Source of the DNA: Heterohyrax brucei
Taxonomy: Eukaryota > Chordata > Mammalia > Hyracoidea > Procaviidae
Length of the DNA stretch: 64,000 bases
Assembly: GCA_028571685.1 (NCBI GenBank)
Contig: CM053148.1
Span: 91,534,001-91,598,000 of the forward strand
Direction of reading: 5' to 3'
In this document: positions 1 to 11,095 of the stretch, in pieces
Position numbering within the stretch: position 1 is the stretch's first letter
How the letters are laid out: the number at the start of each line of letters is the position of its first letter
Notes under the pieces: generated by a model
Database searches by the model: none
What the model saw: the letters and a program-made list of their open reading frames with translations, nothing else
What the model was told of the DNA's origin: nothing
Translations under genes and position numbers: made by a program

Positions 1-127
1 CTCATAGCGATGCTATCAGTCAGAGTAGAACTGCCCCATAGAGTTCTGACGAGCACCTGGCAGATCTGAATTGCCGACCTTCTGGTTAGCAGCTGTAGGG
101 CTTAACCACTTACGCCACCAGAGTTCA
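1..127 (-). repeat. AfroSINE, truncated by window start
   Basis: Reverse-strand copy. The visible part runs from the middle of the element (actgccccatagagttc) to the reverse-complemented tRNA-like head (ttagcagctgtagggcttaaccact, ending near gccaccagagtt). The 3' end lies outside the window. Confidence 0.85.
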
Positions 128-344
128 CTAACTATCGACACTTAAATATTATTGAATACAAATGTATTTAAATAAAAGGTGTACTGAAGTCATGTCATGA
201 AAAGGTAAAAACAAAAGATAAAATATTTGTTCTCTGGAAACCAAGTGGTGCATGCACCTCACACTCAGTTTAACTTGAATATCTGAAACTTTTTGGATAC
301 TTAAAAAACAAACAAAAACACAAAACAAACAAACAACAACTCCT

Positions 345-486
345 TTGGACGTGATTGAATCCTTATGTACAAGGATCCTGTAAAACAGCCTAGAACCATG
401 AAATTTCCAAACAGTGGCTGATGAATGGATTTGAACTACCAAACATTTTGGCTAGCGGCCGTATGCTTAACTGCTGTGCCATCCCC
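345..486 (-). repeat. AfroSINE, diverged
   Basis: Reverse-strand copy with decayed middle; the head is recognisable as 'ggatttgaactaccaaac' and 'cttaactgctgtgccat'. It abuts a short (TG)n tract at 487-504. Confidence 0.7.
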
Positions 487-504
487 TGTGTGTGTGTGTG
501 TGTG
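487..504. repeat. (TG)n microsatellite
   Basis: About nine TG units directly after the AfroSINE head. Confidence 0.9.
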
Positions 505-1504
505 GAGCAGGGCAACACGTGCTTTTTGATCACCAAGGTGTGATTTTACAGGCCAGAATCCAGTAGAAAACTATTCACAAGAAAGAGTTCACATAGTGTT
601 AAGTCAGGATCTACCTATGTGTTCAGAGATGAAAGAGTATTGAGGGACCTAGAATCTATTAAAATGAGGAAGCCGTTATCGAACGGCAGTAGAAGAACAC
701 CGCAGTAGAAGAACACCACGTGGAGGACCTACAGATGGGGGACTGCCCGGGAGGTCCTTCAGGCATGGTGGGCCACTCGCATGCTGGGCACACTGCAACA
801 GTGTTGAAACGGCTCAGAAAAAGGAAGATTCGGGGACTTTCCCTGTGGGTTCTTAATGATGTTTCCTGTTTGCTGAGTCCAACCGGGAACAAGTGGGAAA
901 AGGAGCAGATCGGCCTCCCAGGCAATCTTCGAAGAAGGTTCGGAGAAGGGAGGCGCGTGATGGATTTGGGGCCATATGAAGAATAAATTGTGTGTATGTG
1001 GTGTCATTTCAGTTACACTAGGATTTAAGGTTTTCTTCGTTTTTTGCCTTTTTCTTTCTGTTAATATCATTTTGGTGACAGCTAATATTGGAATATGAAC
1101 TCCTAAGAGCGTAGAGATTTAGAATGGGCTGGATGATTTTATGATGCTTCCTCTCATATTCTCCATATGCAAGAGATTACTTAGGAATGCCAGTTTCTCT
1201 CTTGATTCATGATTGGCCTATTAAAAATTCATACCATATATATTTTAGAGTCTTCTTCATAATAAGGACACTTAGATAGCATCATATAGTCATGAAATAT
1301 AATGCAATTTAACCATGTGGAAATTGTAAGATTAACTTTTGTTGCTATTGGAAATTACTTGCCATAATAATTAAAATATTTCTAAACTAGACTATTACTT
1401 TAAATACAGATTTTATATTATCATTTTCACCTCAAGCAGTAGGGATATTAACAGATCTGAAAAGATAGATGAGCCCTTAAATTGTAGAAGTCAAAGTTAC
1501 AAGA
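505..1504. other. unassigned, includes CpG-richer block 660-990
   Basis: No gene recognised. At 660-990 base composition changes: many CpG dinucleotides and G+C well above the flanks, and a 16-base direct repeat (gcagtagaagaacacc) at about 683-717. An 88-codon frame on + (720-986) and two overlapping minus frames exist, but none matches a family I know. It could be an LTR fragment, an old processed copy or a non-coding exon. The rest is AT-rich with nothing recognisable. Confidence 0.35.
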
Positions 1505-2067
1505 GGTCTGCAAATTAAGTTCGCGAACTCATCCTAGAAAAAGTGCTCTGTTCCTAACTGCTGAATATCACTACAGTCGTATTCAAAGTACTTTCCTGGG
1601 GAAGCTGTGCCCTGATGCCAGCCCCTGGGCCACCCTTCAAAGTAATTTTGGAACTCCTTTCCTAGAATGGCCATCAAAGCTTGTCATATTGCTCTCAATG
1701 ACCTGAATGCCATCAAAATGGCTTCCTTTTGAGATTTCCTTTATCTTTAGGTGAAGAAGAAATACACTGGGGTCCAGATCAAGTGAACAGGGGGGTGTTC
1801 TAATACTGTTACTTGTTTATTGGGTAGAAACTCCCTCACAGACAACTATACAGTTAAGTCTGCAAACTTGCCACCATGTGCCACTGTGCCACGGTGCGCA
1901 ATGGTCGTTCCAGAAAGCGTTCCAGTATTGCTTTGGGTGGTGGACTAGGTGCTAGCATGGGTGCATAGCTTCCCAAAGGGAGTGCTTCAAAGTTGACTGC
2001 AGTAATATTCAGCAATGAGGTATGTAGCACTTAGACTAATTAAATGTGCAAACTTAATTGTCAGACC
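1505..2067. mobile_element. mariner-family fold-back derivative
   Basis: The left end reads 'ggtctgcaaattaagttcgc' and continues through the mariner 5' end and the antisense start of its transposase (about 1680-1850, e.g. gaatgccatcaaaatgg). The right end (about 1860-2067) is the reverse complement of the same 5' region, ending 'cttaattgtcagacc', instead of the element's true 3' end. So both termini derive from one end and could pair over about 200 bases. The transposase is far too incomplete to function. The family resembles the mariner seen in several mammals (Mariner1_BT-like); the name is from memory. Confidence 0.75.
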
Positions 2068-3190
2068 TTGTATATATTTTCATATTATTTTATTTAGATT
2101 TATTCCTTTATTATGGTTTAGGTGAAACTTTGGAGCTCAAGTTAATTTCTCCTTTAAAAAATTAGACACATTTTGTTTTGTGACCTTGACTGCAGTCCCC
2201 ACAATGTGACAGCGTGCTCCTCCTTTCTACCTCAGGTTCCCTGGGCCCCTTGGACCAGTTTCCAACCCTTCCTGCCTTCGCTCTCATTCTGCTTTTAGGA
2301 TGGGAACTGCTAATTTGGTCTCATAGAACTGATTGAACAAAAGAAGCAAGTTCCTCATGTATATTATTTTTCGGTTTTTAGAAATGTCTCATCTTTGTTT
2401 AAGGAATGGGCTTCGAGAATGGTTTCAGTTCTGGGTTAAGAGAGCATCCTTGGCTGTAGTTTCTGTGGTTCTTCTGGTTACTGTCAGACTCTTGAGTCTG
2501 TTTTTTGCTTAAGTGAATTTGAATTCTATTCTACATTTTTCGACTGCTCTGTGCAGTATTCTTGGTTGTGTTCCCTGTCAGGGTAAAATTATATTTTTTA
2601 AAAGAAATCAGATTTTCAACTTGAATAATAGGTTGTCAGCTAATCTCTTTTATTTTTCTTATTTACATTTATTTGTGTTCCACAACTAGATATCTTTAAA
2701 GAAAGTAAGTATGATATTTTAATAATTTACTCTTTTCTCTAATTGTCATACTCTTTAAGGTCTCTAGCAAAGGAGATTTTTTTATCAAAATATTTGATAA
2801 ATATTTTAATCTGCCATTTACTATGATTTCTGAAAGTATTCAAGAAATTAATTCCTATTATTTAATCACAGTTGGTTTATGTTTCACAATTTTATGTTAA
2901 TATCAAATAATTCAGTGTTCTAATAATAAATATATATGAAAATACACGTTGGATTGATTTGACAGGCATACATTTTGAATAATAATGTGTCATGTGTAAA
3001 TAGTAGAAACAATTTTGTACTGTTTCCATTTTGGAATAACTCTCCAGACAGCCCAAAAGAGTAGCAATCGTTACGATTGCAATGGATCTGATATTTTTGG
3101 GGGGATTCAGATAACAAATTAAATCATTTCAATTATGTATTTTTAGAAAATGAAATATATTATAATGGCAAGCCAGAAAAATAAATATTG
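2068..3190. other. unassigned AT-rich DNA
   Basis: No gene or clear repeat recognised. Contains a small palindrome (ttatcaaaatatttgataa, about 2783-2801). Confidence 0.4.
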
Positions 3191-4290
3191 TATAACACAC
3201 ACTATTGGTGTCATGTGAACAACAGAACAAAACACTGTTTTGTCCAGTGGCATGCTCACAGTTGCTGCGATGCTTACACCAGTCATTGCAGCCAGTGTGT
3301 CATTCCATGTTGTTGACAGGCTTCCTGTGTCTCCCTAACCCTCTGTTTAGCAAAGCGTGTTGTTTTTCTCCAGGAACTGGTCCCACTTGATAACATACAC
3401 AAAATATTTGAGATGAAGTCTCATTGTGATTGCTTGTAAGGAGCATCCTGGCTTTAGTTCCTCCATGAGAGACCTGTTCATTCTCCTTGCACCCCATGGC
3501 ACACTCAGTAATCTTTGCCAATATCATATTTGAAGGTATCAGTTATTTTTTGGACTTCATTATTCATTCATTGGCCAGTGTTCCTAGGTATATGAGGTGG
3601 TTGAAAATACCATAATATGAGCTAGACGTACATTAGTCCTCAAGGTGATGTATTTTTTTAAAAAAAGTTAGCACTTTAAAAAGGCCTTTTGCAGCAGATT
3701 TGCCCAAAGTAGCAGGTCATTTGATTTCTTGACTCGTGCAGCCATGGGTGTTGATTATGGATCTAAGTAAAATGAAATCTTTGATGACTTCAGTCATTGC
3801 TCTGTTTAGCATGACATTGCGTGTTGGTTCGATTGTGAGAATTGTTTTCTTGTTGTTGAGGTACAGTCTGTACTGAAGACCATGGTCTTTGATCTTCATC
3901 AGTAAGCGCTTGAAGATGTCTTCACTTTCAGCAAGCAAGGCATCGTTTGCCTGGCACATGTTGTTAAAGGCTCTTCCTCCAATCGGGATACCACTTATTC
4001 TTCATGTAGACCAGCTTCTTGGATTATTTTGCTCAACATACAGATTGAATAGGTATGGCGAAAAGTCATAACCCTTTTTCACACTATCCCTAACTTTAAA
4101 CCGTTTAGTATCCACTTGTTCTGTTTACATGACTGCCTCTGGTCTATTTTCAGGTTCTGCATAAGCACAATTAAGTGTGCAGGAATTCCTGCTCTTTGCA
4201 AAGTCGTGTATAATCTGTTATGATCCATAGTGTTAAATGGTTTTGTATAGTCGAAGTACTATGCAAAGTACTGATAACCATCTTTCTTTT
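3191..4290 (-). mobile_element. RTE-type LINE, 3' half of reverse transcriptase ORF (decayed)
   Basis: On the minus strand the 80-codon stretch 3959-3717 carries RTE/BovB reverse-transcriptase C-terminal blocks: LLMKIKDHGLQYRLYLN, then VIKDFILLRSIIN and SQEIK. The left part (about 3200-3530) matches the region just before the element's 3' end. Stops and frameshifts throughout. The right boundary near 4290 is approximate. It is followed within about 120 bases by a different transposase fossil. Confidence 0.8.
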
Positions 4291-4413
4291 ATTCTGTACT
4301 TTTAGTCAATATCTGTATCATAGAAAGGACTTGTTTTTGACAGCTCATGGTGGTGATATTTGTGAAGCTATAGCAGCTATATTTACCACTTTTTTTCATC
4401 TTGACAAGTAGCC

Positions 4414-5280
4414 ATGAAAAGTTACACAATTCCTCAATGTGTAGAAATTATTAAACCTTATTATGAAAATGAGTGTTCCATTTGCCAAACATTCCGTGAA
4501 GTACATGAAATTTACGAGGCGCATAATCATCCCACCAAGAGAATAATTTGACATTGAATCAAAAAATTTGAGACAGCTCAAGCTGTTACCAATCAGAAAA
4601 TGCCTGAACATCAACAGACTGTACATTCCAATGAAAACATCACCACCGTTCATCAGAGTGTACCCGAGAATCCACCCGAGTTGTTTCTCGCTGAGCACAA
4701 AAAACAGGCCTTCCACTGACTGCAATTGGGCATTTTGCATCTGGACTTGAAGTTTTACCCTCACAAAATTGTTTTAACTCCAGAACTGAAGTTCAGCACC
4801 ATCGATTGTGTGGCACATTTGCTGACTGGAGTGATTGGAAGGTGACCTTGATTTTGGCTGAAAAATCATCCTCAGCCATGAGGCCCATTTTCTGATGAAT
4901 GGATTTGTTAATAAACAAAACTGTCACATTTAGAGTGATGAGAAGCTAGTGAAGATTCAAAAATGTCCACTTCATCTCCCAAAAGATACCATTTGGTGTG
5001 GATTTTGGTCCAGCGGAATCACTGACACTTTTTTTTTTCCACTATGATTGAGGAGAGGCTGTGACTATCAATGGCAAAAGACACTAGGATGTGATAATTG
5101 ATTATTTCTGCCCCGTTTGGAAGGTGCCACAGTGGCAATTTACCTGAAGTTGTTTTCCACACATAATGCCATCAGATATACTTCAAAATGATAAAAGAAT
5201 TAAAACTTTATCATTTACACAACTTGTTTCATTGACATTCAGAGATAAGACACCTTTATTAGAAGAGCCTTTACATATTA
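4414..5280 (+). pseudogene. DDE-type (mariner-like) transposase fossil
   Basis: Inactive transposase read across at least three frames. It begins at an ATG at 4414 (MKSYTIPQCVEIIKPYYENE), an N-terminal helix-turn-helix typical of mariner-related proteins with a DUF4817-like start; the first frame stops at 4549. Further blocks follow: TVHSNENITTVHQSVPENP (about 4620-4676), LHLDLKFYPHKIVLTPELK (about 4735-4790), HEAHFLMNGFVNKQNCHI (about 4876-4931), CPLHLPKDTIWCGFWSSGIT (about 4965-5025), and a GEAVTING-like stretch (about 5055-5080). LFSTHNAIRYTS (about 5150-5185) sits where the second catalytic Asp motif belongs. Family members have Asp in the SDEAHF-like and FQQDGA-like motifs; here His and His/Asn replace them, so the catalytic site is lost even apart from frameshifts. 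The C-terminal third and any terminal inverted repeats are not identified. A retrocopied or domesticated then decayed gene is a less likely alternative. Confidence 0.75.
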
Positions 5281-5284
5281 TACA

Positions 5285-5485
5285 CACACATACTCACATG
5301 CACAGGAACCCAGATGGCTCTATGGTTGAGTGCTCAGCTGTTAACCAACATGCTAGAAGCTTGAACCTGCCACCAGCCTTGGGGGAAAAAGACCTGGAAA
5401 CCTGTGCCTGACTCTGTGATATGGGGTCTGTCTGAGTCAAAATCTGCTTGAAAACGCCTGACAGCAGCAGCACTCATACACACGT
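5285..5485 (+). repeat. AfroSINE, long variant
   Basis: Sense copy, head 'aacccagatggctctatggt', B-box-like 'agcttgaacctgccacc', then a middle with 'gaaaaagacctggaaacctg' typical of the longer subtype and an end 'ctgacagcagcagcac'. Starts immediately after the transposase fossil and a short (CA) run. Confidence 0.65.
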
Positions 5486-6640
5486 TCCATACAGTATTTC
5501 ATATAATTGAATTAGTTGATTTAGAAATCATCAAAGATTACAGCAGCAAAGCATTAGGGTTCCTTAACATATAATAATGCTAGAATTTTCACAAACTTAT
5601 TGTTTTTGTTATTCTACTTTGCATAAAATACAAATGCTATTTTTATTAAGCCTTTGGCGCAAGTCCACAGTGATAATGTTTGGAAGAAGAAAATACTTAT
5701 GTATTTTTTTTTGATGAGATGATTTATGTTTCATCTGAGTAGTCTTCATGTTATATTCTTTAAAAGAGAAAATAAACTAATAAAAGTGAAAGAAGTCTTT
5801 GTCAAAATGATAGTTGCAGAGTGTATATTATTTATATTGATTTTATCTTTCAAGAGAAAGTATGAAATATTGATTTTTAATAGTTGATACTGCTTTTGCA
5901 AAGATATATTAATCAAGGACCATGAGAATGACTGTTAGGTGCTGTTGAGAATATAGTATTGTTTTAGCTCTCAAAATAACTTGTAAGTATGGAGATAAAA
6001 TGCAAAGATCAAAAAGAATTAAAAAAATTAACAGAATTTCAAATAAGCTTGATAGGGTCATATTTCAATATGTCTTTTAATTGTATCCATGTCTTTTTTC
6101 TTGACTGTTGGCTATTGTGATAGGACTCGACTTAGATGGTGGTCGATGATAACCTTCAGCCAAATACTCTTTATCTTGCATCTGGTAGAGGTACACGCCT
6201 GTAAATTCCTTGAGTTAGTGATGCAAGGAGCATTTAACCAAGGGTCAGAAACTCATATGACGTTGAGGCTAGAGAACAGCTATCAAAACCAACTGGGAAG
6301 CCTTTCTTACCAAGGAGAATATAGACAGAGATAAGAATTACACTGTCATCCACTGTATTAGTAGTGCATTCAAAGGAATTCCAAATAAAAAACTGGTTTT
6401 CCACAGAAATATGGCTTTTAAGGGTTTATTTTTTAATCATTTATTTCATTGCTATTGTTCTTGAGAATATACAGAACAGAACATACACCAATATTTTATT
6501 CAGTTTTAAGGAATATATTAAAACATTCCTGAAAATATGTGAGCACCAGTGAAGTCTGTGTGTTCATAAAAATGCATGCATTGGGTACTGAGTATGGTTT
6601 TGATTGTAATGTAAACTGGTTGCCCTATGTGACAGCACGT
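5486..6640. other. unassigned AT-rich DNA
   Basis: No gene or confident repeat. Two short open frames (6089-6334 and 6364-6552) have no recognisable motif and no codon bias obvious by eye; treated as chance. Confidence 0.4.
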
Positions 6641-6643
6641 GAA

Positions 6644-6852
6644 CCCAGACCAAACCAATTGCCATCAAGTTGATTTCAAATTATACAAAACCTGTAGAAG
6701 AGAGTGAAGCTGACTCTTAAGGTTGTCGTGGCTTTAAGTCTTTATGGAAGCAGGCTTCCACACCTTTCTCCCGTGGAGCAGCTGGTGAGTTTGAACAGAT
6801 GACCTCTCAGTTAGCAGCCAAGTGCTTTAACCACTGTGCCACAGAGCACCTT
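6644..6852 (-). repeat. AfroSINE, long variant
   Basis: Reverse copy with the extra middle block of the long subtype (gtctttatggaagcaggctt and tttctcccgtggagcagctg) before the head. Confidence 0.85.
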
Positions 6853-6980
6853 ATAGAAAGTTCAAGGGGAAGAAATTTAGTCTATGTTCATGTATCTGTG
6901 AGTGTACAATTCTGGATGGCAAGTGTAAGTTACACATAACCAATAAAAAAAATAATTATGTATTTTTAAATGATGACATG

Positions 6981-7570
6981 TTGTTGTTGGGTGCCTTTGA
7001 GTCATTTCTGACTCACGCAGTGACCCTACCAACAGAATGAAGCACTGTCTAGTCCTGTACCATGCCCATAGTCTTTGGTCTGCTTGAGCTCAGTCCTACA
7101 GCCACTGTGTCACTCTGTCTTGTTGAGTCTTCCTCTTTTTCATTGACACTCTTTTTACCAAGCATGGTGTCCTTCTGCAGGGACTGATCCATCTTGATAC
7201 CGTGCCCAAAGTACGTGAGATGACGGCTCTCTGTCCGTGCTTCCAAGGCATGCTCTGGCTGCATTTCTTCCAGAACAGACTTGTTCATTCTTTTAACAGT
7301 CTGTGGTACAGTCAATATTCTTCTACAACAGCGTCATTCAAAGCACTCATTCTTCTTCGGTCTTTGTCATTGATTGTCTAGCTTTCACATGCATAAGAGA
7401 TGATTAAAAATGCTGTGGCTTAATTCAGGAGAACCTTAGTCCTCAAGGTGATGGCTTTACTTGTGACACATTAAAGAGGTCTTTTGCAGCAGATTTGCCC
7501 AATACATTAAGTTGATGGATTTCTCATCTGCTGTCTCTGTGAGTGTTGATTGTGACTCCATGTCATTAAG
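6981..7570 (-). mobile_element. RTE-type LINE 3' end (decayed)
   Basis: Starts on + with the reverse-complemented 3' terminus 'ttgttgttgggtgcctttga'. An 88-codon minus frame (7315-7049) contains KRMNKSVLEEMQPEHALEA and HGIKMDQSLQKDTMLGK, the conserved tail of the RTE reverse transcriptase ORF. 5' truncated, several stops. Confidence 0.8.
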
Positions 7571-7870
7571 ATGGACTCTGCTTTGAGGAAGCAGCTTTCT
7601 CCCAGTCACATTTTGAATACCTGCCAGCACTGTATCAGTGTTTCTGTGGTATTCATAAGGTTTCCACTGGCCAGTTTTTTCAGAGGTAAGTGGTCAGCTC
7701 CTTCTTCCTCATTTGTCGTTGTCTGAAGGCTTTGTGGATAGCTGTCCACACAGGGGACCTTGCTGATAATTGAAGTCCTGAAGGCGTAGTTACCAGGCTC
7801 ACAGCAATGTGGAAGCTACCACAGTGTGAGAACTAATAATGTGCCCACACTAAACCCTCATTGACGTGGA
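7571..7870 (-). repeat. second SINE family (tRNA-Gly-headed type), head missing
   Basis: Blocks 'gaagcagctttctcccag', 'attcataaggtttccactgg' and 'aagctaccacagtgtgagaa' recur, in the same order and orientation, in the elements at about 17216, 28495 and 57120. This copy ends before the tRNA-like head. It directly abuts the RTE 3' end, so RTE and SINE may have been inserted together or share a body. Family name unknown to me. Confidence 0.55.
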
Positions 7871-9461
7871 ATTCTGGAAGACAAAATAGTTTTAATCCAT
7901 AGCAGATATGGATTCCTAATGGGCAGCATAATGAGTTCCCCATCCTTTCAGCAGAGAACTTTCCGTGAGTAAACCCTGATTGTATTTAAGTGAAGTCTTT
8001 TAACTCTTGGCTTCTGTTCTGTTATGACCAAGAGATTTTTTCCTCTGAAAGAATATTCTTTAGCATTTTCCTGATTGCTTCACAAGTGTCTCAGGGTTGA
8101 GTCTTAGTATGTTACTTGTTACCCAAAATACAGTATCTCACTTGTTAGGTGTGTTCCAACCTTCACACCTCTTTAGTTTCACAAACACAATTATCAGGTT
8201 TTCTGTCCATGCCATCTGACTGTTTCAATTCCACATGTTACAATTTTTGTCACAAAAGAAAAATAGTACAAAATAACAGTTTGTGTATTAGAACAGGTAA
8301 TGCTAACTCCTAAAATAGTATGAAAGATCAACCTCAAATTCAGTGTTTAAAAAAATATGTATGTATTTCCTGTTCACATCCTGTTGGTAGCAAACTTAGA
8401 GTTACATTGACTGTTTTTTCAAAGAGCCAGGCACCTTATGGGTCTGAGTTTGAATCTCTAAGTCTGCTCCTTGCTATAGGCTGTTCAGAAAATGCACATG
8501 ACTGCTGAGAGCATTTACAGCTTCAGTTAAATATAATTGAATATTAAATAGTGAATGATGAGTAATTGAAAAGTAAACATCGGATGCACAAGATAAAGGA
8601 GATGCAATGAATAATATAATTTTACTGAAGGGATACAAAGATATGACTTCCAATGAACAGATGAAGAAATTGACCTTAGGAAAGATGAAAGCCCATATTT
8701 GAGGATGTGTGCATTTGCAGTAATAAAATGTTAGTATTCGAACCTTATGACCTCTATTCTCTTTGACAGGTAAATGCCAAGATGTTGTTTAAAGCAAGAT
8801 GTTTTATGTGGGTATAAAAAGTTTGAAGAGGGGAGAAGACTAGAATATTTCATGGGGAGTAGATAGCTGGACAGTATAAAGGGCTGGCTTGGGCGTGATT
8901 ATAATGCACTTTTAGGAAGCTAATATGCCCTCATGTGTGAAATTATCTAACACCACTCACCTGCCGGGACAAGGCCATCCTGTGTTATGGTAGGGCAAGA
9001 TGTCCCAGGTTTCTGTTTTGCTTTATAAGCTCAGTAAGAATAATAGAGGAGCAAGCGAGTTTAGTGCATTTGCAAGACTGTCCTTGAAATTCTGGACCAT
9101 GGAACCAAAGCTTGAATAATGATAAATCTGGGTGGGGAGAGGGGGAGAAAGAAAGAAAGAAATTGATGGGGAGAAAGTCTAGAGGTCTCATTTTATGACC
9201 AAAAGTTTTTGACCAAGCAGATAGGTCATAAATGAAGTGTTGGTCAGAGTTGGGAACCACTGAACTAGTTACATCTAAAAAATAGGTTATTATAGGTAAC
9301 TACAGGGTAATAATTAGAACTGTGAAAATACTAAGTGAGAGCTGAAGGTCACTGAAAATACAATACCATAAAAACAAAACAAAGATCTTGATTTTTTTCT
9401 GGCTTGTCTGTGAAGATGTTTAAATTTGCTCAGCACAATGGTGAGACAAACTTGAGTCAAA
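7871..9461. other. mostly unassigned, possible MIR remnant at 8655-8770
   Basis: The 8655-8770 stretch loosely follows the 3' half of the ancient MIR SINE (cagatgaagaaattgacc, later attcgaaccttatgacctc). A GA-rich run lies at 9140-9165. No gene seen. Confidence 0.35.
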
Positions 9462-9654
9462 TCCACTTCTACTGAGTCAATTCCAGCTCACAGAAACCCT
9501 CTAGTACAGAGCAGAACTGCCCCTTAGGTTTCCAAAGCTGTAATCTTTATGGTAACAGGTGTCATACTTTTCTTTTGTGGAGTGACTGATGGATTTGAAC
9601 CATTGACCTCTAGGTTAGCAGTGGAGCCCTTTAACCGGGGCACCACCAAGGCTC
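9462..9654 (-). repeat. AfroSINE, long variant
   Basis: Reverse copy: 'ctgagtcaattccagctcac' end, 'gtaatctttatggtaacagg' middle, head ending 'gcaccaccaaggctcc'. Confidence 0.85.
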
Positions 9655-10483
9655 CTAAACAAGGGGTGAGAAAAATGTTGATGGAAAAAATGGAAGTGAT
9701 AGAGAAGAAGCACAGACTTGTGCAAAGGGAGAAAATGGTCTGGAAGGGGCAAGGAGAACGTGAGCCTTCACCTCTGTATCACAGGGATATAGAGAATAAA
9801 TAGCAGTAACTTAAGAAGGGAAATGGCCCCATCAGAGAGACGAGCTGTGAGTGGCCGGCCAGAAGACCAGGGCACAAGGAATTCATGAGAAGTGGGGTCT
9901 GGCTAAGTGGTCCTGTGGGCAATGACCCAAGTAGGAGCAACTCTCTCTCTTTCTGTCTCTCCCCCGCCCCACACACGCATTCTGTCCTGCAGGAAAGAAT
10001 CAGTAGCCTTCCTTTTTCAGTGGAATTAATATCACTTTGCTGTTTTGCCCCCTGATTCTGCTCTGGCAAATAAGCAGAAAGGACTAGCACAGAGAGTGAG
10101 AAAGAAAATAAACAAAACAAAAAAAGGAACACTGTCCCCTTCCCTCTCTGGTAGGTGTCTGAGCTGGGAGAGTGAGAGTATAAATTCAATTTAGCATGGA
10201 GCCTTTATGACTACATTAAGGTGGTCATTTTTAAGGTTAGAAATAAAACTCCTTTGTGACATAAGGGAAAGCAAATCTATGTTTGTGCCTGAGTTATTAC
10301 TCAGGAGTAAGAAAGAAGAAAATATATATCGTGGAAAATGTGAAGGAGTGAAGTGGAAAAGTAAAACTATTTTAAGATTGTACCCAGACTTGATTTAGCT
10401 GGATCAGATAGTAAACACACATATACATACCACCCCCCGAAGTTTTGAAAAATTGTCCTTTAGTTGAGATCTGTACCTTGAGT
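9655..10483. other. unassigned
   Basis: No gene recognised. The minus-strand 136-codon frame at 10189-9779 has a Leu/Ser-rich composition from CT-rich DNA and no family resemblance; judged non-coding. Confidence 0.4.
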
Positions 10484-11095
10484 ATGGAGCCTGGCTGGCA
10501 CAGTTGTTAAATGTTAGATCGCTAAGTGGCAAGGCAGTGGTTCCAATCTACTATCTGTCCCAGGGAGAAATGATCTGGTGATCTTCTCCTCCAATTGCAG
10601 TCTCAGATCATTGGTGATCTTCTCCCACAACAATTACAGCCCCAGGGGAAAATGATCTGGTGATCTCCCACAGTGATTACCGCCCCAGGGGAAAATGATC
10701 TGGTGATCTTCTCCCACACTGATTACAGTCCCAAGGGGAAATGATCTGGCAATCTTCTCCCACAGTGATTACAGCCTAAGGAGGAAATCATCTGATGATC
10801 TTCTCCCACTTTGATGACAACCCCAGGGGGAAATGATCTGAGGATCTTCTCTCACAGTGATTACAGCCTTGGAAACCTTAGGGGGGTCAGTTCTGCTTGG
10901 TCGTGTCGGGTTGCTGTGAATGGTGGACCCTTGGTATTAGACGATGCTTACGCATTTGCAAGTTCTTCATCCAGAGCTTCCTTGAAAGAAAAGACTGACA
11001 ATTTACTTTCGAAAAAATCCATCATGGAAAACACTATGGAGTATAGTTCTGCGGTGACAATCATGGGGTCACCATGAGTCAGTGACAACAGCACT
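10484..11095 (+). repeat. AfroSINE-related element with internal tandem expansion
   Basis: The head is at about 10484-10555 (ggagcctggctggcacagtt). The element resumes after the array as 'cagccttggaaaccttaggg', and an extra block like that of other long SINE subtypes (gacaatttactttcgaaaaa) runs to 'gggtcaccatgagtcag' and 'gacaacagcactt'. A normal long-subtype copy has only one 'acctggcagtctgctcc...gattacagcc' block (compare 20840-21031); here it is repeated. Total length is about 610 bases instead of about 200. Confidence 0.7.
10561..10870 (+). repeat. minisatellite, about 7 units of 43-46 bases
   Basis: Unit core 'ggggaaatgatctggtgatc' then 'ttctcccacagtgattacag'. Units differ by scattered substitutions and small indels, so the array is not recent. 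It lies wholly inside the SINE and its unit is SINE sequence. Confidence 0.85.

Noticed and set aside
720..986. 88-codon open frame in the CpG-richer block as a protein gene
   Set aside because: No recognisable motif; equally long frames run on the opposite strand; no upstream or splice context.
9779..10189. 136-codon minus-strand frame, the longest in the window
   Set aside because: Leu/Ser-rich low-complexity product of CT/GA-biased DNA; no domain and no start context.
10561..10870. CRISPR-like array of regularly spaced repeats
   Set aside because: Units are directly adjacent with no unique spacers, in a mammalian SINE; an ordinary minisatellite.
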